Translations under genes and position numbers: made by a program | Shown here: positions 47,643 through 60,986 of the stretch, piece after piece | Numbering within the stretch: the first letter of the stretch is position 1 | Layout: each line of letters begins with the position of its first letter | Notes under the pieces: generated by a model | What the model was told of the DNA's origin: nothing | Database searches by the model: none | Seen by the model: only the letters and a program-made list of their open reading frames with translations | From: Daphnia carinata | Lineage: Eukaryota > Arthropoda > Branchiopoda > Diplostraca > Daphniidae | Assembly (NCBI RefSeq): GCF_022539665.2 | Contig: NC_081340.1 | Location: 1,488,001 to 1,552,000 of the forward strand | Reading direction: 5' to 3' | Length of the DNA: 64,000 nucleotides

Positions 47643-50600
47643 TCATTTGCCAACCATTGAGTGAATCATAGAAATAAAATCGTCTTTAGTGACTTGATCA
47701 AACGAACTCTGTTGAGGTCCTTGAAGGCCGTTTTTCCACCACCACGCGATCCGGCTGTTGTGACATTCACTGTGGATATATAAGAAAAAAAAAATAACAT
47801 TAGGTTTGTTTGGTAGGCTGGCCGCAACAAAGTATGGACGTATGCAACACTTAAACTCCTCTACGATTTTTATGGTTGATAAGAGCTGAACTCACGACGT
47901 ACAACCATGTCTTTTATTCCCAACTACAAAATTTCATTGCCAATACGTGCCAAATAAAAAGAGAAAAGTTACTTACATGGAATTGGCGATGGAATCTAGT
48001 GGGCACTCGTACACAGAGGCTCGCGTCATCACATGGTACCAGTACTTTCTTCCAGAGCTCTTACTAAGCGCTAACATCCACGGATCTAAGCCAGAGATAC
48101 AGTTTATCACACATAAATTGTTACAGTCTTCAGTAATGATGTTCTTAAGTTACGATGGACGATACAACCAAGGAGTAATAATAGAAAATAAAATACTAAC
48201 GCTTTGTGGCTTTGTACAACAATAGTCCGGACGGGATGTATGCCCTTTGTTCGTCCTCTTCCAGACAAAAAACGAGACGTTCTTGGCATCCAGAATTTTT
48301 AATTATTCGCGGAAGTAGCCTGGTCAAGAAAATTGCAAACATAAGTGTTTTTGAAAATGTAAACATGGAATATCATACCGATGGAAAATTTGATCAACAT
48401 CTTCCAGTTTAAAGTTCTCCTTCGCTCGGACAATGACTAGATCCGTCCGACTAGCCTTACTCAAAGCCTTGCAATATTGCCGAATTTTTTCACTTCTAAG
48501 ATTTAAAATAAATATTTAAATATTAGGCAACGAGATAAATAAAACAGATTTAAAAAATCAAATAAAACTTAAATAACACCAGGCCCATTATCAGAGCTAC
48601 TGTGATGGCCTATAAGACATTTCTGGGAAAGACTAACGTTAGTATTTAACCCAAGATGCCTTGCAAACCAGCACAATGGGCCTGGTTTTCGAATAGTGTT
48701 TTTTAAACACAGATTGAAATGAAAAAGATTTTAGGGGGCGGCTTTCCACAGGTGTTCTGCCAACAATATTGGGGTATCTTTCTTCTTTAGTCTAACCTTT
48801 CTTTCATGTGAAATTGACTGACATCCACCCCGCCTAAAAAAACTGCATCTATGACATGGAGGGCAAGAGAACGCTTTTGAGATCTGCCTTCTCCTCGCAG
48901 TTCTTGGATCAATTCTCCATAGATTAATGTATCGCGTGCCAGTTCCACATGTTCAATCAGCTTCTGCCATCGACTTTTGTCTATATCCCAGCGGAAAACG
49001 TTGGTACGGCCTAATCCTGTAAACGACCATACAAAAGTGTTATTTACTTACTTATATTTATTTTTCTAGCGACACTTCTCGCATCTGGGAAATGGGAGTC
49101 TGTAATATTGGATTGCACAAATGTCATACTGACCAAGATAAAAGGTTTGCATAGGATTATCTTTTTCCGATCCGATAACGACGCACCTCCAATCATACAC
49201 AGATTTTACGGCTTCCCGAAAAACAGAAATGTCCATTGGAGTTGCTTTCTGGTCTAGTACGCCTTTACAAATAAGCAGGTCATTTTAAGGTCATTTGTAC
49301 ACATTTTGGGTTCTGAAAACCAAAGTGATTACTTACCGGAATTGCTTAGTAAAAGCTCTTTACATTTTTCAGCCGGGGTCATCCTAAAGTAAAGAAATAC
49401 ACATGTATGACCGTTTTAATTTTGCTTGGCCACAAGAAATTCAAAAAAAGGAAATAACCTCGACGGTGCCATTCGAGTCTTGTCTGGAATTTTCCAAAAT
49501 TCTAACGATTGTTTTCTCAGCTCATACTGTCGATCCTCTCGCAGCGTAACATCTTTACAAAACGCTGCAATTTTGGCGAGGTTTATGACTTGCCTCATTC
49601 CTGAGAGAAACAACTTTAATTTATATTTAGTCGAAATGTATATAAAGGAGCAAACCCAAATTATTATTGGACTCAACGAGGTAATTATAAAACTGTTCAT
49701 GGGAGGTCAATAATTCCAACGGTACGATATCAGTGACGTCTGTATTGGTACTGCCCAACTGTTCAAGACGACGATTTATTTCGTACAGATAAGTCTCGAC
49801 ATCTTGAGTATCGTCTCGTTTCCATTTACAGATTATATACCTATTGTGAATTTTAAAAAGCGCATTTTTAATTTCGACTCGGAAAACGATTGCATATTCA
49901 ACAAAATAACAAAATACCTTTCTGAATTCGCCGGACGAGAAGTATTAGGTTTATGAATGGAAATGTGTTTGAAGGAGCGATGCATCAAGTATACTAAACC
50001 CACACTAAATGGTGTGAATAAGTCGAACAACTTGCAAACAAAATGCCCGCCTGTAAACAGGACATTTTTAAAAGGACAGCTTAAAAAAATGTTGTAACGA
50101 ATTACCTGTTCGAACTATACACAACGCTACGAGGAACTGGCAAAGGTATAGTCTTTTGGAAAGTATTTCTTGTAGATTTTCCTGACCTTCAACTGAAAAT
50201 CCCTAAAACATTGAATGTAATATAGCATAAGATTTTAAAACATAAGAGTCACAAAAAAAGAAACCCTACTCCATCAGCCATCATAAAATGTACACCTTTG
50301 CCGGTCTGAGTAATAACAAAACGTTGAAATTCCCTGATGTTTTTAGGAATATACACATCTCCGTCTCCATCAACTCCCCCAGCGCCTAAAATAACAATCA
50401 CACGTTAAGGGTCAGGGGATTCAGGAATGTGGAACATGCAGATAATAATGCTTTCTACCGTAATGAGGTTCAAAACATTCGCATGGGGCAGCATGGAAAT
50501 CTTCCAACTTGAAATCGTTTGATTTCTTTAGGGTAAAACCAAAGCCTTTCGACTCCCATTTTTTCCTCCACAACACGTATTCCGAAAAGCCACCAGGGCC

Positions 50601-51948
50601 AGCACAAACATCAGCAAAATAAAGTAGCTCATTCGCAGCAAGAAAAGGAGTCTAGAACAAATTTGAACAAAAATAAAGATTCAGTAAATTGGCATTATTG
50701 GTAAGGGACTTACACCATCTTCATTTTTAGGATCGGTAAACATGAAACCAAAAACTGCGTCTAAATTAGCCATCTTCATGGCTGCTCTGTTAAGAAAAAA
50801 CGCTCCTCGAATTGTTTCGAACGGGTTGGAGCGGGAGCGTGCTTTTCTGAGTTCTTCTTCTTCCAGCACATCAAATATTGACTTTAAAAAGTTTATGAAA
50901 GAATATAAAACGAAGAAGACAATTAATTAAAACAAGTTTGATTTTGGTTAATCTACAATGAAATGAATTACTTTACACTGAAGAACTTGTTGCAAAACAT
51001 TGGCGGCGCAAAAAGTTGTTTCATCATCGATGGTTAATTTTTTGGGTCCTTCTTTGACCCAAGTCTTCAACTCGGGCAAAGTAGGAGCAGGAATGGAATC
51101 CGACGGAAGCCAGGTAACGGTTTCTTCTACTTCAACAGTCTAGGATAGGAGCATAATGAGAGGTTAAAAGATGCATATAACTTTAGCCAGGCTCGGCCAA
51201 CCTCTCGACTTGTGTCCCACTCGACGTCTTCAGCTTCTAATCCTTTGATTTCCAGACCCAATCCTCTTCTTCCTCGTTGTTTGGAAACCTCAATTGGCTG
51301 TGTCATGCCTTGAGATTTCTTACCAAGTCCTGTTCCTTTGGACCAACCCATTTTTGCCTTTTAACATTTGAGAAAATATAGATTAATTTAGATTGAGGTA
51401 GATTATGATTAATGAACTAACCATCATTGCAGTAGCTTTTTGATTTATGACTGGGGCTGCATTAGATTTTGGTTTAATAAATTCTCGATGTACAGATGGC
51501 ATGACAGGCTCATCTTCACTTGATTCTGAATCTTGACTACTGCTTGCTGCATTGAATGTGTATGCTCCATCACTATTACTTTTGGATGGGCTGACAATCA
51601 CAGTGCTTCGTTCAGATAATTCACTGTAATTTACATCATTCCTTGAGCTAGTATTATCTACATTGTTGTAATACTGTGTGTTTCGTTTTTTCAAAGGAGG
51701 CTCATAATTTTTGTGGGAAAAGCTCTCCTCATCTGAACTGGAATCTAGAAAAGGGATTGGAAATAAAGTAAAGTAAATTGTTATAAAAAACCCTTGATCT
51801 CTGTTTTTCCACCAACTAGAACCACTGTTTTATTCAGTGAAATTACATGCATTTGACTGCATTTATGATCACCTTTCTTCAGTGCAAGTATAAAATTGGA
51901 ATTTTATTACTAACCACTCAATGAAGTTACTTTTCCCCTTGAAGCCAT
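47643..51948 (-). CDS. CMTR1: Cap-specific mRNA 2'-O-methyltransferase 1 (CMTR1)
   Basis: A multi-exon minus-strand gene starting [12 protein letters not shown] (51948) and ending SMIHSMVGK (stop 47643-47645). Near the N-terminus is a G-patch ([15 protein letters not shown] ... [14 protein letters not shown], about 51350-51190). Then comes the RFM methyltransferase: [25 protein letters not shown] (catalytic Lys, 50870-50700), the SAM-binding [21 protein letters not shown] (about 50620-50550), FMMADG, and [16 protein letters not shown] with SRPANSERY (50030-49920). The C-terminal half has guanylyltransferase-like and WW-like parts ([18 protein letters not shown]). The last four exons were placed at 48495-48379, 48319-48201, 48127-47977 and 47769-47643. 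The enzyme methylates the first transcribed nucleotide of capped mRNA in the nucleus. The gene is divergent from VPS51 across about 650 bp. Confidence 0.95.
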
Positions 51949-52604
51949 TTTAAATGAGACTTGAGGTAGACAAGGTTTATGTGTCGTCGATACTAAGAAA
52001 TATTCGAAAGGGTTGAAATACTATCCATGTTATGATTCTGATCAAAACAATGCAATTCAATTTACCCGAAATTAAATCAGAGGCATGTAGGAAGTATCAG
52101 TATACACCATTGAAGAGCGAAAAGTACAAATAAATATTTCGCGAGTAATATTTTTCAAGGAAACAAAATTCGATGAGATAAACGAAAACAAACACCGGCG
52201 GCACTACTTATGCCACACTAACGTTATCCGAAACATTCTGCTATTTCGTATCAGTTATCTAATCTGTTTTGCTGTTTCATGCTTTTTCGATGCATTTGTA
52301 GCAGCAGAGAAGTGCTTAAAAATACCTATAGAGGGCATGCACAGAGATCCTGTAGTTCACAGACGAATCCAATGCACCAATCAGCTGAGCCATTTTGATT
52401 GTTTTGGTTAGTTTCGTCGATTTTGTCAACGAATATACGTTGTTTTATGACTTCCTGGTCCCGACTTCCTAGTAAGCCTGTAGCTCCTGGACAGGAAGCA
52501 TGCTTGCTGCTCGAAACGTCAAAATCAAAGAAAAGTAAAGCTGACCTACATTGTAGCTATAAGTGAGCAATGTTTTGAGATTGAAACTTCGATAAAAACG
52601 GAAA
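51949..52604. promoter_or_regulatory. Divergent promoter region of CMTR1 and VPS51
   Basis: A 656-bp interval between two divergent ATGs with no open frame of note. Both genes are broadly needed, so a shared bidirectional promoter is likely. No TATA box is evident at either expected distance. Confidence 0.45.
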
Positions 52605-55600
52605 ATGAGTAAAGAAGCTACCGAGAATGATAAGAGGAAGAGAAACAATCTTCTTTCTCAATATTATGGCATCACAGAAGAAAAGGATGTTGAAAACCTA
52701 TTTGATGTGGATGGAAAGCACTTTAATGCAGATGCCTACGTAGACAAACTTGTTCAAGTAAATGCCATTGTTAAACCTACAAAACTAAAAAAATTTGTAA
52801 TCATGTTCTAATTTGTATTACTAGGAAACAAGTTTGAAACAACTCATAGATAAGGAAAGGGAATTAGTTCGTGAGATACAATCACTTGATTCTGAAATGC
52901 AAACTCTAGTTTATGAAAATTACAACAAATTCATTCTTGCCACCGACACTATTCGACAAATGAAAAGTGATTTCAAAACCATGGAAGATGAAATGGAAAA
53001 GCTAGTTCAAGACATGTCTCATATTGCAACTTTTGCAAACAATATATCTTCAAATTTGCAGGTAAATTTTTCACATTTTCTATATTAACCATTCTGCTCC
53101 TAGAATATGGTTTCTGTTTTTATATCTTTTAGGATCGGCGTCAGCAAATAACAAAACTATCAAATATCCATGAATTGCTTAAAAATTTGCAATTTTTATT
53201 TGATCTTCCCACCAAATTAAAATCTTCTGTTGAAGAAAAGAACTATTCACTGGTATGTTTTGTTAATATTTTCTATCATCTGTTTTCTACCTTTTTATTT
53301 TTTTCTAGGCTGTAAAGTACTATGCCAAGTCTGAGCAAGTTCTCAAAGATTTTGGTGATCATCCGTCTTTCAGCGGAATACAATCAGATTGCCAAGAAAT
53401 TGTTACCACATTGCGGAAGTGTCTGAAAGACCAATTCGTCAGAGCTGAAGTATGTGGCACAATAGTTTGAAGATGACATGCATAGCAGACATAGATTCAA
53501 ATAGTCAAGATATATAAAATCAGTGTTCTTTTGTTTTTATTCACATTTTTTTAGTATGTATTTTTTGTCGTGTATCATTTTTAGGTAACTTCCCATGAAC
53601 TGGAAGAATCTGCATCACTATTGGGCAAATTAGGTGAATCCTCCACTAGCCTTGCCCGAGAATTCATTGTAATAAATAAAGGGAGGCTGGAAAAAGATTT
53701 GGATGATCTTTCCACGTATACTTCTAGTGAAAACAATGGCGAAGCCGTTCTTGGTTTTATTGAAAAATGCTGCAACACAGCCTTAAATAATGCTGCCCTA
53801 ACCATTGCAACTTTTAACAACATTTTTCCATTGGCTTCCACGAAAGATAACGGGTATGTATAGCTTTCCAGTTTCACGTATATGCGTTTTCATAAGCGTG
53901 TGTTGCATTAACAGAGGGCTGATCGACATGGCTGTGGATATTATTAACCGACTTTGTCCAGTTGGTAGGCATCCATAAATTCACGCCTCGAAAAAAAAAC
54001 AATTTGTCCATTTTTACGTTTCTTAACTGTACTTTTTTTGTTTTGCTTTCAATGCCTTTTCGGATAGTGAAAACAAAAGTTGTGGAAATGATCGGATCAG
54101 AGATGAACGAGGGTTGCTGCTTGTCCCTAGTTGCGGCTTTGGATAAATTTCATCGCCGTCTACTGGCCGTTCAGCGATTACTGATGTCGGATAAGCAGTG
54201 GAGCTCCATTCTTATAACGGATGTTGCCCAAATAATTTCCAACCGAGCAGCAGAGAATCTTACAATAAAGTGGACTGAAGAATTGCAAGGTTGGCGTGAC
54301 TCCTGGAACAACGATAATCAGCCCCACGGATCGGTCAAATTCATCGAGGGAGCACTTATCGAACACATTCATCGTACGCTGGTTGCATTAACGGTATTTT
54401 CTATTTGATCTTGTTATATGGTGTAGGGCTTGCAAATAATTAGATTTTTTTTTGTTTTCTTTTTTTTTTAAACTAGGCTTTTGTAGGGAATCACGTAACG
54501 TTTTCCCAGGACTATCAGTTCCGTCAGACTTTCGGTCGACGCCATGTTCGCGAAGGCGTTTTCATATTGTCGCTGAAAAAATTGTCACTAATGCTATCAA
54601 ACCTTTGTAACGTCACTGGAAAAGATAACGCATCTCCTACCCTGATTCTTGTCCTGTCAAGGGTGGCAATTGACTTTAATCAAAATTTGGCGCAATCCTT
54701 GGTAACTGAAACAAAAAAATCGTTTGCGCGTGTAGAAGGCTAATTTCGATTCCCGGATTTGCAGTTGTCTTTAATAGAAGAACAATTTGACATTCCAGCC
54801 GGTTTTCAAGGCGACAACCTCACCCCAATATCAGCCGTCACTGCCGACTTTAAGCAAGCTTCTCAAGCCCTTTTACAGAGATATGTTCAAAGTGAAAGTC
54901 ATGTTCTTGTCCAGGTTAGCGTTTGAATGTGTTCATTGATTATGATGTTCAGCAATTAGTATCAGTATGTAATTTAAAAAAATTCATTTCCCATAACATT
55001 TTTAGATGATTCGCAAATCGATGGATTCTCGGGATTGGTTAACCACTTCTGAACCTCGAAGTGTTCGCCCCGTTATAAAACGTGTACTGGAAGAGATTAG
55101 TCGAGTTGACTCCCATGCAGCTCAACTGTATGAAGAAGGTTCGAGGAAGGATAGGAGCTCTGATTCTTCCCGTCGAACTCATCATAGGTTTATAGCATTA
55201 CCCGTAAAATCCTTTTACCTATAAACCCATTCTTTTTCATTGTTTGAATAACAACAGCAGCTCGAGAATGCAACAAAAATCATCGTGGTCATCTTTGGGT
55301 CCATCGCAATTGGATTCTTCCTTGCTGAATAACATTCAAAAACTATTTTCTGAACGCATTGATCTCTCCGGGAACGTTGAGCCTAACAAAGGATCTATCG
55401 TCATGGCTATTATTAAAATCTGCCTCAAGGTTGTAATTTCCAGTTAGTTATCATGTTGGATTATTTGTAATGCATGTCAATTTTCAACTCTAGGGTTTTT
55501 TGGAATGCGTACGTCTAAAGACATTTGGGAAGTACGGTATTCAGCAAATTCAAGTAGACTGCTACTATCTGCAGCTTTTCTTATGGCGATTCACCTTTGA

Positions 55601-55774
55601 CGAAAAGTATTTAGCTACACTAATGTCAACAAGTTGAACAAAATATAATAACCGTTTGAATTCTACAGTTTGGTTCACAGCTTACTTGATGAAATTTTGT
55701 CGAGTGCAGTCCAGCGTTGCCTGGAACCGGTTTTAATGGAACCAGGTGTTGTGGAGTTGATCTGCGAACGCTGA
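52605..55774 (+). CDS. VPS51: VPS51, GARP/EARP tethering complex subunit
   Basis: About ten exons. The first (52605-52757) starts [22 protein letters not shown]. The next (from 52825) carries the family signature [25 protein letters not shown], then a coiled coil ([15 protein letters not shown]). Later exons show [71 protein letters not shown] and [20 protein letters not shown]. The end [14 protein letters not shown] with TGA at 55772-55774 matches the vertebrate C-terminus closely. VPS51 joins VPS52/53/54 (GARP, trans-Golgi) or VPS50 (EARP, recycling endosomes) in vesicle tethering. The protein appears complete. Part of its last intron-exon border is duplicated downstream at about 56118. Confidence 0.95.
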
Positions 55775-57013
55775 AAGCCATCAGTTATTCGCAATATCAT
55801 TTTTTTTTCATTATTTTGCTTATTATTAATATAATTCCATGGAACCTAATTTTCCAATTTTTTTTAGTTTGGGGCTTTCATAATTTAAGCTATGAATCTG
55901 ATCTATTGTGCGAGGATTCGGCCCAGACTTGCTGTATGATTAACTTTATTATTTAATCGACAATCAGATCATTTTGAAATGACCTCGGCTTTACACAAAA
56001 CCACGAAAGTACAGGAGAGAAAAACGGTAACATTGTAAACGGTGTCTAATAGGACAATAAGCAATATGTAAAGGAATGGATGATGAAGCACATTTGGCCG
56101 GATTGGCCAAATAATTTTAACAAATTGAACAAAATATAACTGTTTGAATTCTACAGTTTAGTGCACACCGTTACCGTTGAAAAATGGTAACATTGTAAGC
56201 GATGTTTAATAGGACAATAAGCAATATGTATAGGAAAGGATGATGAAGCACATTTGAACTGGCCGGAAGTGTTAGTGGCTAAAGTTGGATTGGTTTCCAT
56301 CATTCCTTGTTACTAAAGGCCAATGAAAACTAGAGGTAAGGCTGATGAAAAAATCTGACACGTAAAGTACCTTAATTTCAGGCTTCATTCATTGATCCGC
56401 TTGAATACCAGTAATGTCCCACTGTTTTGCATCGTCATGTATTAAGGAACAAAGAACTTAAACTTCCAGGCGGTCTAGGTAAAGAGATGTATGCTAGAAT
56501 ATCCGAGGATTACAGTACGTGAGGATTTCCCGTCCACATTTAGTGATATTCGTAATATGCTAGTGGTATAATACCATTACGATATGTTACGCGATCGCGG
56601 AACGGTATCTAATTTTGCTAGATTCTGGAGGCACAAATTCTTCGTGTTTCTGAAAATTTTAGCAGATTCTCGCCACGTTCGAAGATTTTGTAAGTTGCCA
56701 ACATCTCGATATTATCACATGTTACAGACTTCACGCCAAATCTGTAATCACTTTAGGTATGAGCATACAATGGTTTCGATGGATAAGTTCTCCATCATTT
56801 CCTATTTGCCAAAGTTCTAGAGGAACGCTTACAAATTATAGCTACGTAAATACTTTTTACATGTTCTCTCCAAGTAACCATTTCTGTAGTTGATCAACTT
56901 CAGCGTGTTACTTGTTAAGTTTTATTTACTCATCATTTTAATATTCAGTATATTCAATTGTTAAAGCTAATACACTTTACCACAGTTTGATCATCAGTAA
57001 AGTCCTAGGAAAA
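55775..57013. other. Intergenic region with small duplications
   Basis: No gene is supported. It contains a pair of direct repeats of about 85 bp (see 56017-56270) and a roughly 50-bp copy of the VPS51 last intron/exon border. Confidence 0.5.
56017..56270 (+). repeat. Two direct repeats of about 85 bp, spacing 160 bp
   Basis: Copies at about 56017-56102 and 56177-56270 share GGTAACATTGTAA, TAATAGGACAATAAGCAATATGTA and GGATGATGAAGCACATTTG with few changes. Between them lies a fragment (56118-56170) resembling the VPS51 intron/exon edge at 55624-55680, including TTTGAATTCTACAGTTT. Confidence 0.75.
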
Positions 57014-58735
57014 CTATTTTAGTTTTGATTGGGCGGCAGATGATATCCTCCCCATAATGGAGCCGGCACGCACCAGCGAAAGAACGTCCTGTATATCTTT
57101 GTTTATAACTTGTTCTTTCAAGTTTAAAGCAGTAGTGGATCGAATTCTGCCAGCTTTTTTTGACACATTTTCCGGTTTTAATTTGAAGTTTAAGTAACAT
57201 TCTTTTGTCATTACCTGAAACAGAACAAATGCCAGATTGACTGGCAATTTCTGCTGAAGGAGCTTTTGCAGTTTCTGTAACTTCGTCTTCGTCTGATACT
57301 TCGTCTGAAGGCGTTTGAGGCAAACGTGACAAAATCAACAGAACCTTGTCGTAGACGTCATGGAAAACATCAAGTAATGGCCGCTCGAGAGTCACCTGCT
57401 CATCAATTAGAATCAAATAAAATCTATTGTAGCGCAGATTTATTGGTTTGTTCTACAGTGTGAAGAAGATTGTCTTGCTTGAAGAATTCGATAATGGGAT
57501 AAATGTTCGATCGAAAGTTATTCGGTGTGCCCGAGTCTGGTTGAGATTGCCTCGTATCGATTAAATCCGTTCCAGAATCGTCATTTCCATATGATTCGTA
57601 TTTGGGATCGAGTAGCAGGATAACACCGCTTATTCGTTGAACCTGACCATCACGAAAACCATCGAATTGCCAGATGTAACATTTAACAACAGGCCTGGAG
57701 TACATTATTTTTTCTCCAACAGCACACTTACTCTGGTCATGTACTCGACGACATCTCGCATATTGCGTGGGTATCCCGTAACCAACAAGGCATCAACATT
57801 TTCTTTTTCAGATGAGATTCGATTAATAAACACTTCAAGAGCTTTTGCGGGCGGTATAATGTTCGAGTCTTGGCTTCCTAAAAATTCCGAATTTTAATTT
57901 TTTTTAAAGTTTATTCACTTGTGAAGGCGCTGTCTATATGTCTTTCCGTATGCCAAGGCTCTCGAATAAAATGGGGCCACTGGTTTACCAATAACAGAAG
58001 CCACTTCAAGAAAAGTGGCTAGCATGTCAATGTGATGTAGTCTTCCACTGATATCCGTCAGCCGCTTTAAGTTCGATAGAATTTCAGATTTTTGCTCCTC
58101 TTTACAGAATAAAAAGCAAAATAGGTGGGTGCTGTGTTGAGAATCATATTACGGCAGTTACCTGTGTCGAAAACGAAAATTATATTGAGGTTTGGAACTT
58201 CGTAAATGTCCGACTCCTGTTCAAATGTAAGTAATGGCCATTTTTACATTTGATAGGCACTTTTGAAAATAAAACAATATGTTTTATTTACCCTAATAGT
58301 TCTTTGAATTACAAATGGCACTCGTTTCAGGAATTCTGGAGCCATGTGTTTGTGCATCGGAGAATTTAAAGCATCTGGCAAATGCTTCATTATGGCAGTG
58401 TCAATCACAAATACTCGGCTACTCGCGTTTTCGGACGAAGGATCCAATTCAGAGGGTAGCGTATTCTCTGTTGGATCTGCCTGATACATTGCCTGAAGTT
58501 CAGTGTGATGGTTTCTTGTCGTTTGCGGCTTTGTTGTATCTTTAGGGGAAATGTTAATATAACGCGTATCAGTTTAGGCCGATCTACTGCATTCGAATCA
58601 CTATCCACCATCTAAGACATCATAATTGTTTTTATTTAAAGATGCAGCTCCACGTTGTCTAGCTCTATGAAGCGAAAGCATTATATGAGGGACAGTTAGT
58701 GAAAATGGCTTACCTTTGGTCATGCAGATTCCCAT
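57014..58735 (-). CDS. Adenylate-kinase-fold protein without a P-loop (AK5-like)
   Basis: Minus-strand gene starting MGICMTK (58735), where Gly2 suggests N-myristoylation. Exon 1 is 58735-58714 and exon 2 is 58539-58292, with PTENTLPSELDPSSENASSR and FVIDTAIMKHLPDAL. The order of elements follows an adenylate kinase domain: a strand NLNIIFVFDT, a helix EEQKSEILSNLKRL, an AMP-side helix LEVASVIGKPVAPFYSRAL, then DALLVTGYPRNMRDVVEYM (the DGYPR position) and a C-terminal NIYPIIEFFKQDNLLHTV. The nucleotide-binding GxxGxGK loop is missing: FDT runs straight into EEQKS. A non-catalytic, membrane-attached regulator is likely. The last exons are uncertain; the end chosen is QDVLSLVRAGSIMGR with the stop at 57014. 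Confidence 0.65.
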
Positions 58736-59362
58736 TGTTATTTCTGGTTTCTGAAATCACTGCAAGAGTGTAGTGGAACTGCCAGCAATCGCTTACAATT
58801 GAATGCAACGGATTAATAAGAAAGCACCTATAGTTTCTTCTCTGAAGCTCCAAACCTTGCGTAAAGAAGTCTAAGCACTAACAGCGGTGTGGTTGAAATG
58901 TATAGCAATTTTTAAGACCATTGTGCGTCAGGCAACAACCAAAAGTAGGACGAACACAAATTGATTTTGTGATGAATAAATCATGATGCGGTATCAATGC
59001 ATCGAGTCACGCACTTTAAAACAACGATTGCGAGATCAATAGAAAATCATTTTCTTGTTGAGAATCAGCGCGAGGCTACACCTGGCTACATAGAAGAAGA
59101 GCCATTCATTTTTCTCATTAACCTTATCAATAAATGTCATGAAAAAGAGCCGAAAGGCCGACCCGATTGCATGTACTAATGCATCCCGTTTATCCTGAAA
59201 GGTAAAGCCTCATAAAATCAAATACATTGACTTGATCATGTTCATATGGAAGGATTCCACCACTATCAATTGTAACGTAAGCATCGCTTTGCCACTTGAA
59301 AGTACAAGATCCTTCAAACCTACGTTCTTTTCTTGTTTGATATTTGCCAATGTTCTGTAAAC
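58736..59362. other. Spacer with an unassigned coding-like ORF
   Basis: On the minus strand an open frame from about 59385 to the stop at 59190 reads GKYQTRKERRFEGSC, then SDAYVTIDSGGILPYEHD and VFDFMRLYLSG. It overlaps the last bases of ALAD in another frame. The amino-acid make-up is protein-like but no start codon or partner exon was found. The remainder holds nothing clear. Confidence 0.3.
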
Positions 59363-60986
59363 TTATTTGGAAATTAATTCCAAAATCCTAGGGGCAAAAT
59401 ATGTGATAATAACGTCGGCTCCCGCTCGTCGCATGCAGCACAAAATTTCCATTAGCATGGTGTCCAGGTTGAATGCACCGGCTTTATCGCCATGGTAAAG
59501 CATTGCGTATTCTCCCGAAACCTAACAAAGACACAAACAACTAAAATAGTGAAAGAAAGTTGGAGAAATGCGGTAAATGTTTGTGGCTTCTACCTGATAA
59601 ATGAACATTGGGTGGTTAGGGTATTTGTCTTTGACCTGGCGAACCAAGTCTAGGTAAGCCAATCCTGGCTTAACCATAAGAAAATCCGCTCCTTCAGAAA
59701 CATCGCGCTCAGCAGCACGTAAGGCCAATCCTGTACTGCCTGATGGAAGCTGATAAGCTCTACGATCGCCAAAAGCAGGCGCTGACTTGGCCGCATCACG
59801 GAAAGGTCCGTAGAAACAAGAAGAAAATTTTACAGCGTACGAAAGAACAGCTACTTTGCTGGCAAGGCCATTGTCATTAAGTATGGTTTTTATAGCTCCT
59901 ACTCGACCATCCATCATATCAGAAGGAGCGACAACTTGGGCACCTAATTATTCAGTTTTTTAAGCATTTTAAACAGCAAATAAAATTAATTATTTTTTTA
60001 TTGCAAAATTTACCTGCTTTGGCATAGGCTAATGCCTGGTTGGCCAATCTTTTCACGCTTGCGGCATTATCAAGGCTTCCGTCTTCGCAAAGAATTCCGC
60101 AATGTCCGTGAACTGTGTAGGCGCAAATGCATACCTGACGTTGTCATAACAACAGATTAAATTCCGAAGGGTGAAACAAACAGTGTTAGTTACGATTCGG
60201 GTGAATTCATAGAGCCAAACTTTCAACCCATCGTAGACTTTGGTAATTGGGGATGTATCTGTTGTTTTCTCGCTTTACCATAAACATACTGTGCATGCAT
60301 GCATCTATACAGTTCGAGCTGAGTTACTTGATATGGGCTAGCTTGCGATGAACTCCAAAGAAAACGATAAGATTAGTAAGAAGGGTTAACAAGCTCATTA
60401 AAAAGGCCGAAAGAAAGGAGGAATATTCCTTAAATTTAATAAATACATTTAGCTTGTAGTACTAAGCGAAAATATAAGCTCGATTTTTTATTCTAGTTAT
60501 AGGGTTTTAATCTCATCTAGAGCTTATATTGACTTACGTCACATGCAACAAGCAGATTTGGGAAGACATCTCGCAGTTTTTTTATGGCGAGAATAACTGG
60601 GGTTTCAGGATGATCAGCCGCCGAACCATAATCGTCTTTTGGCATGGCAAACGGAACTCCGAATAGCAAAACGGAACTCAATCCTGCTGCTACGGCAGGT
60701 TTCAGGTGAGTTTCAAGGCGATTCACTCCGTATCGATAAATTCCCGGCATACCACTGATTTCGTCTTCTGCTTCTGGGTCATCGCTTTTGGGTTGTGTTA
60801 ATCAAATTATTTTCAGTCTTCACTATATTGTTCGTAAAAGTATTATGTGTTAAATAATACTTACACTATGAATAAGGGATACATCAAATTGTTTGGATTT
60901 ATTGTCGTGCCGTTGCTTTGCCATGCTCGAAGGGTCGTGTGAGAATATCCACTGTGTAGCTTGTGTGTCAAGGGAACTTCAGCCAT
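59363..60986 (-). CDS. ALAD: Delta-aminolevulinic acid dehydratase (porphobilinogen synthase)
   Basis: Minus-strand gene starting [23 protein letters not shown] (60986). The second exon holds [13 protein letters not shown]...[15 protein letters not shown] and PNLLVACDV (60750 down). The next carries the zinc-binding cysteines in [14 protein letters not shown] (about 60135). Then come [11 protein letters not shown], the Schiff-base pair ([20 protein letters not shown] and FLMVKPG), and the last exon [17 protein letters not shown]...[17 protein letters not shown] with a stop at 59363. The enzyme joins two 5-aminolevulinate molecules into porphobilinogen in the cytosol, the second step of haem synthesis, which suits a haemoglobin-using crustacean. 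It is the zinc-dependent animal type. The gene is divergent from MED16. Confidence 0.97.

Noticed and set aside
47876-48412. Small plus-strand open frames after the SecA-like gene
   Set aside because: They are shadows of the C-terminal CMTR1 exons on the minus strand, which join in phase and match the family.
53962-54408. Independent start of a gene at 53962
   Set aside because: This frame opens in a VPS51 intron; the exon begins after it ([13 protein letters not shown]) and belongs to VPS51.
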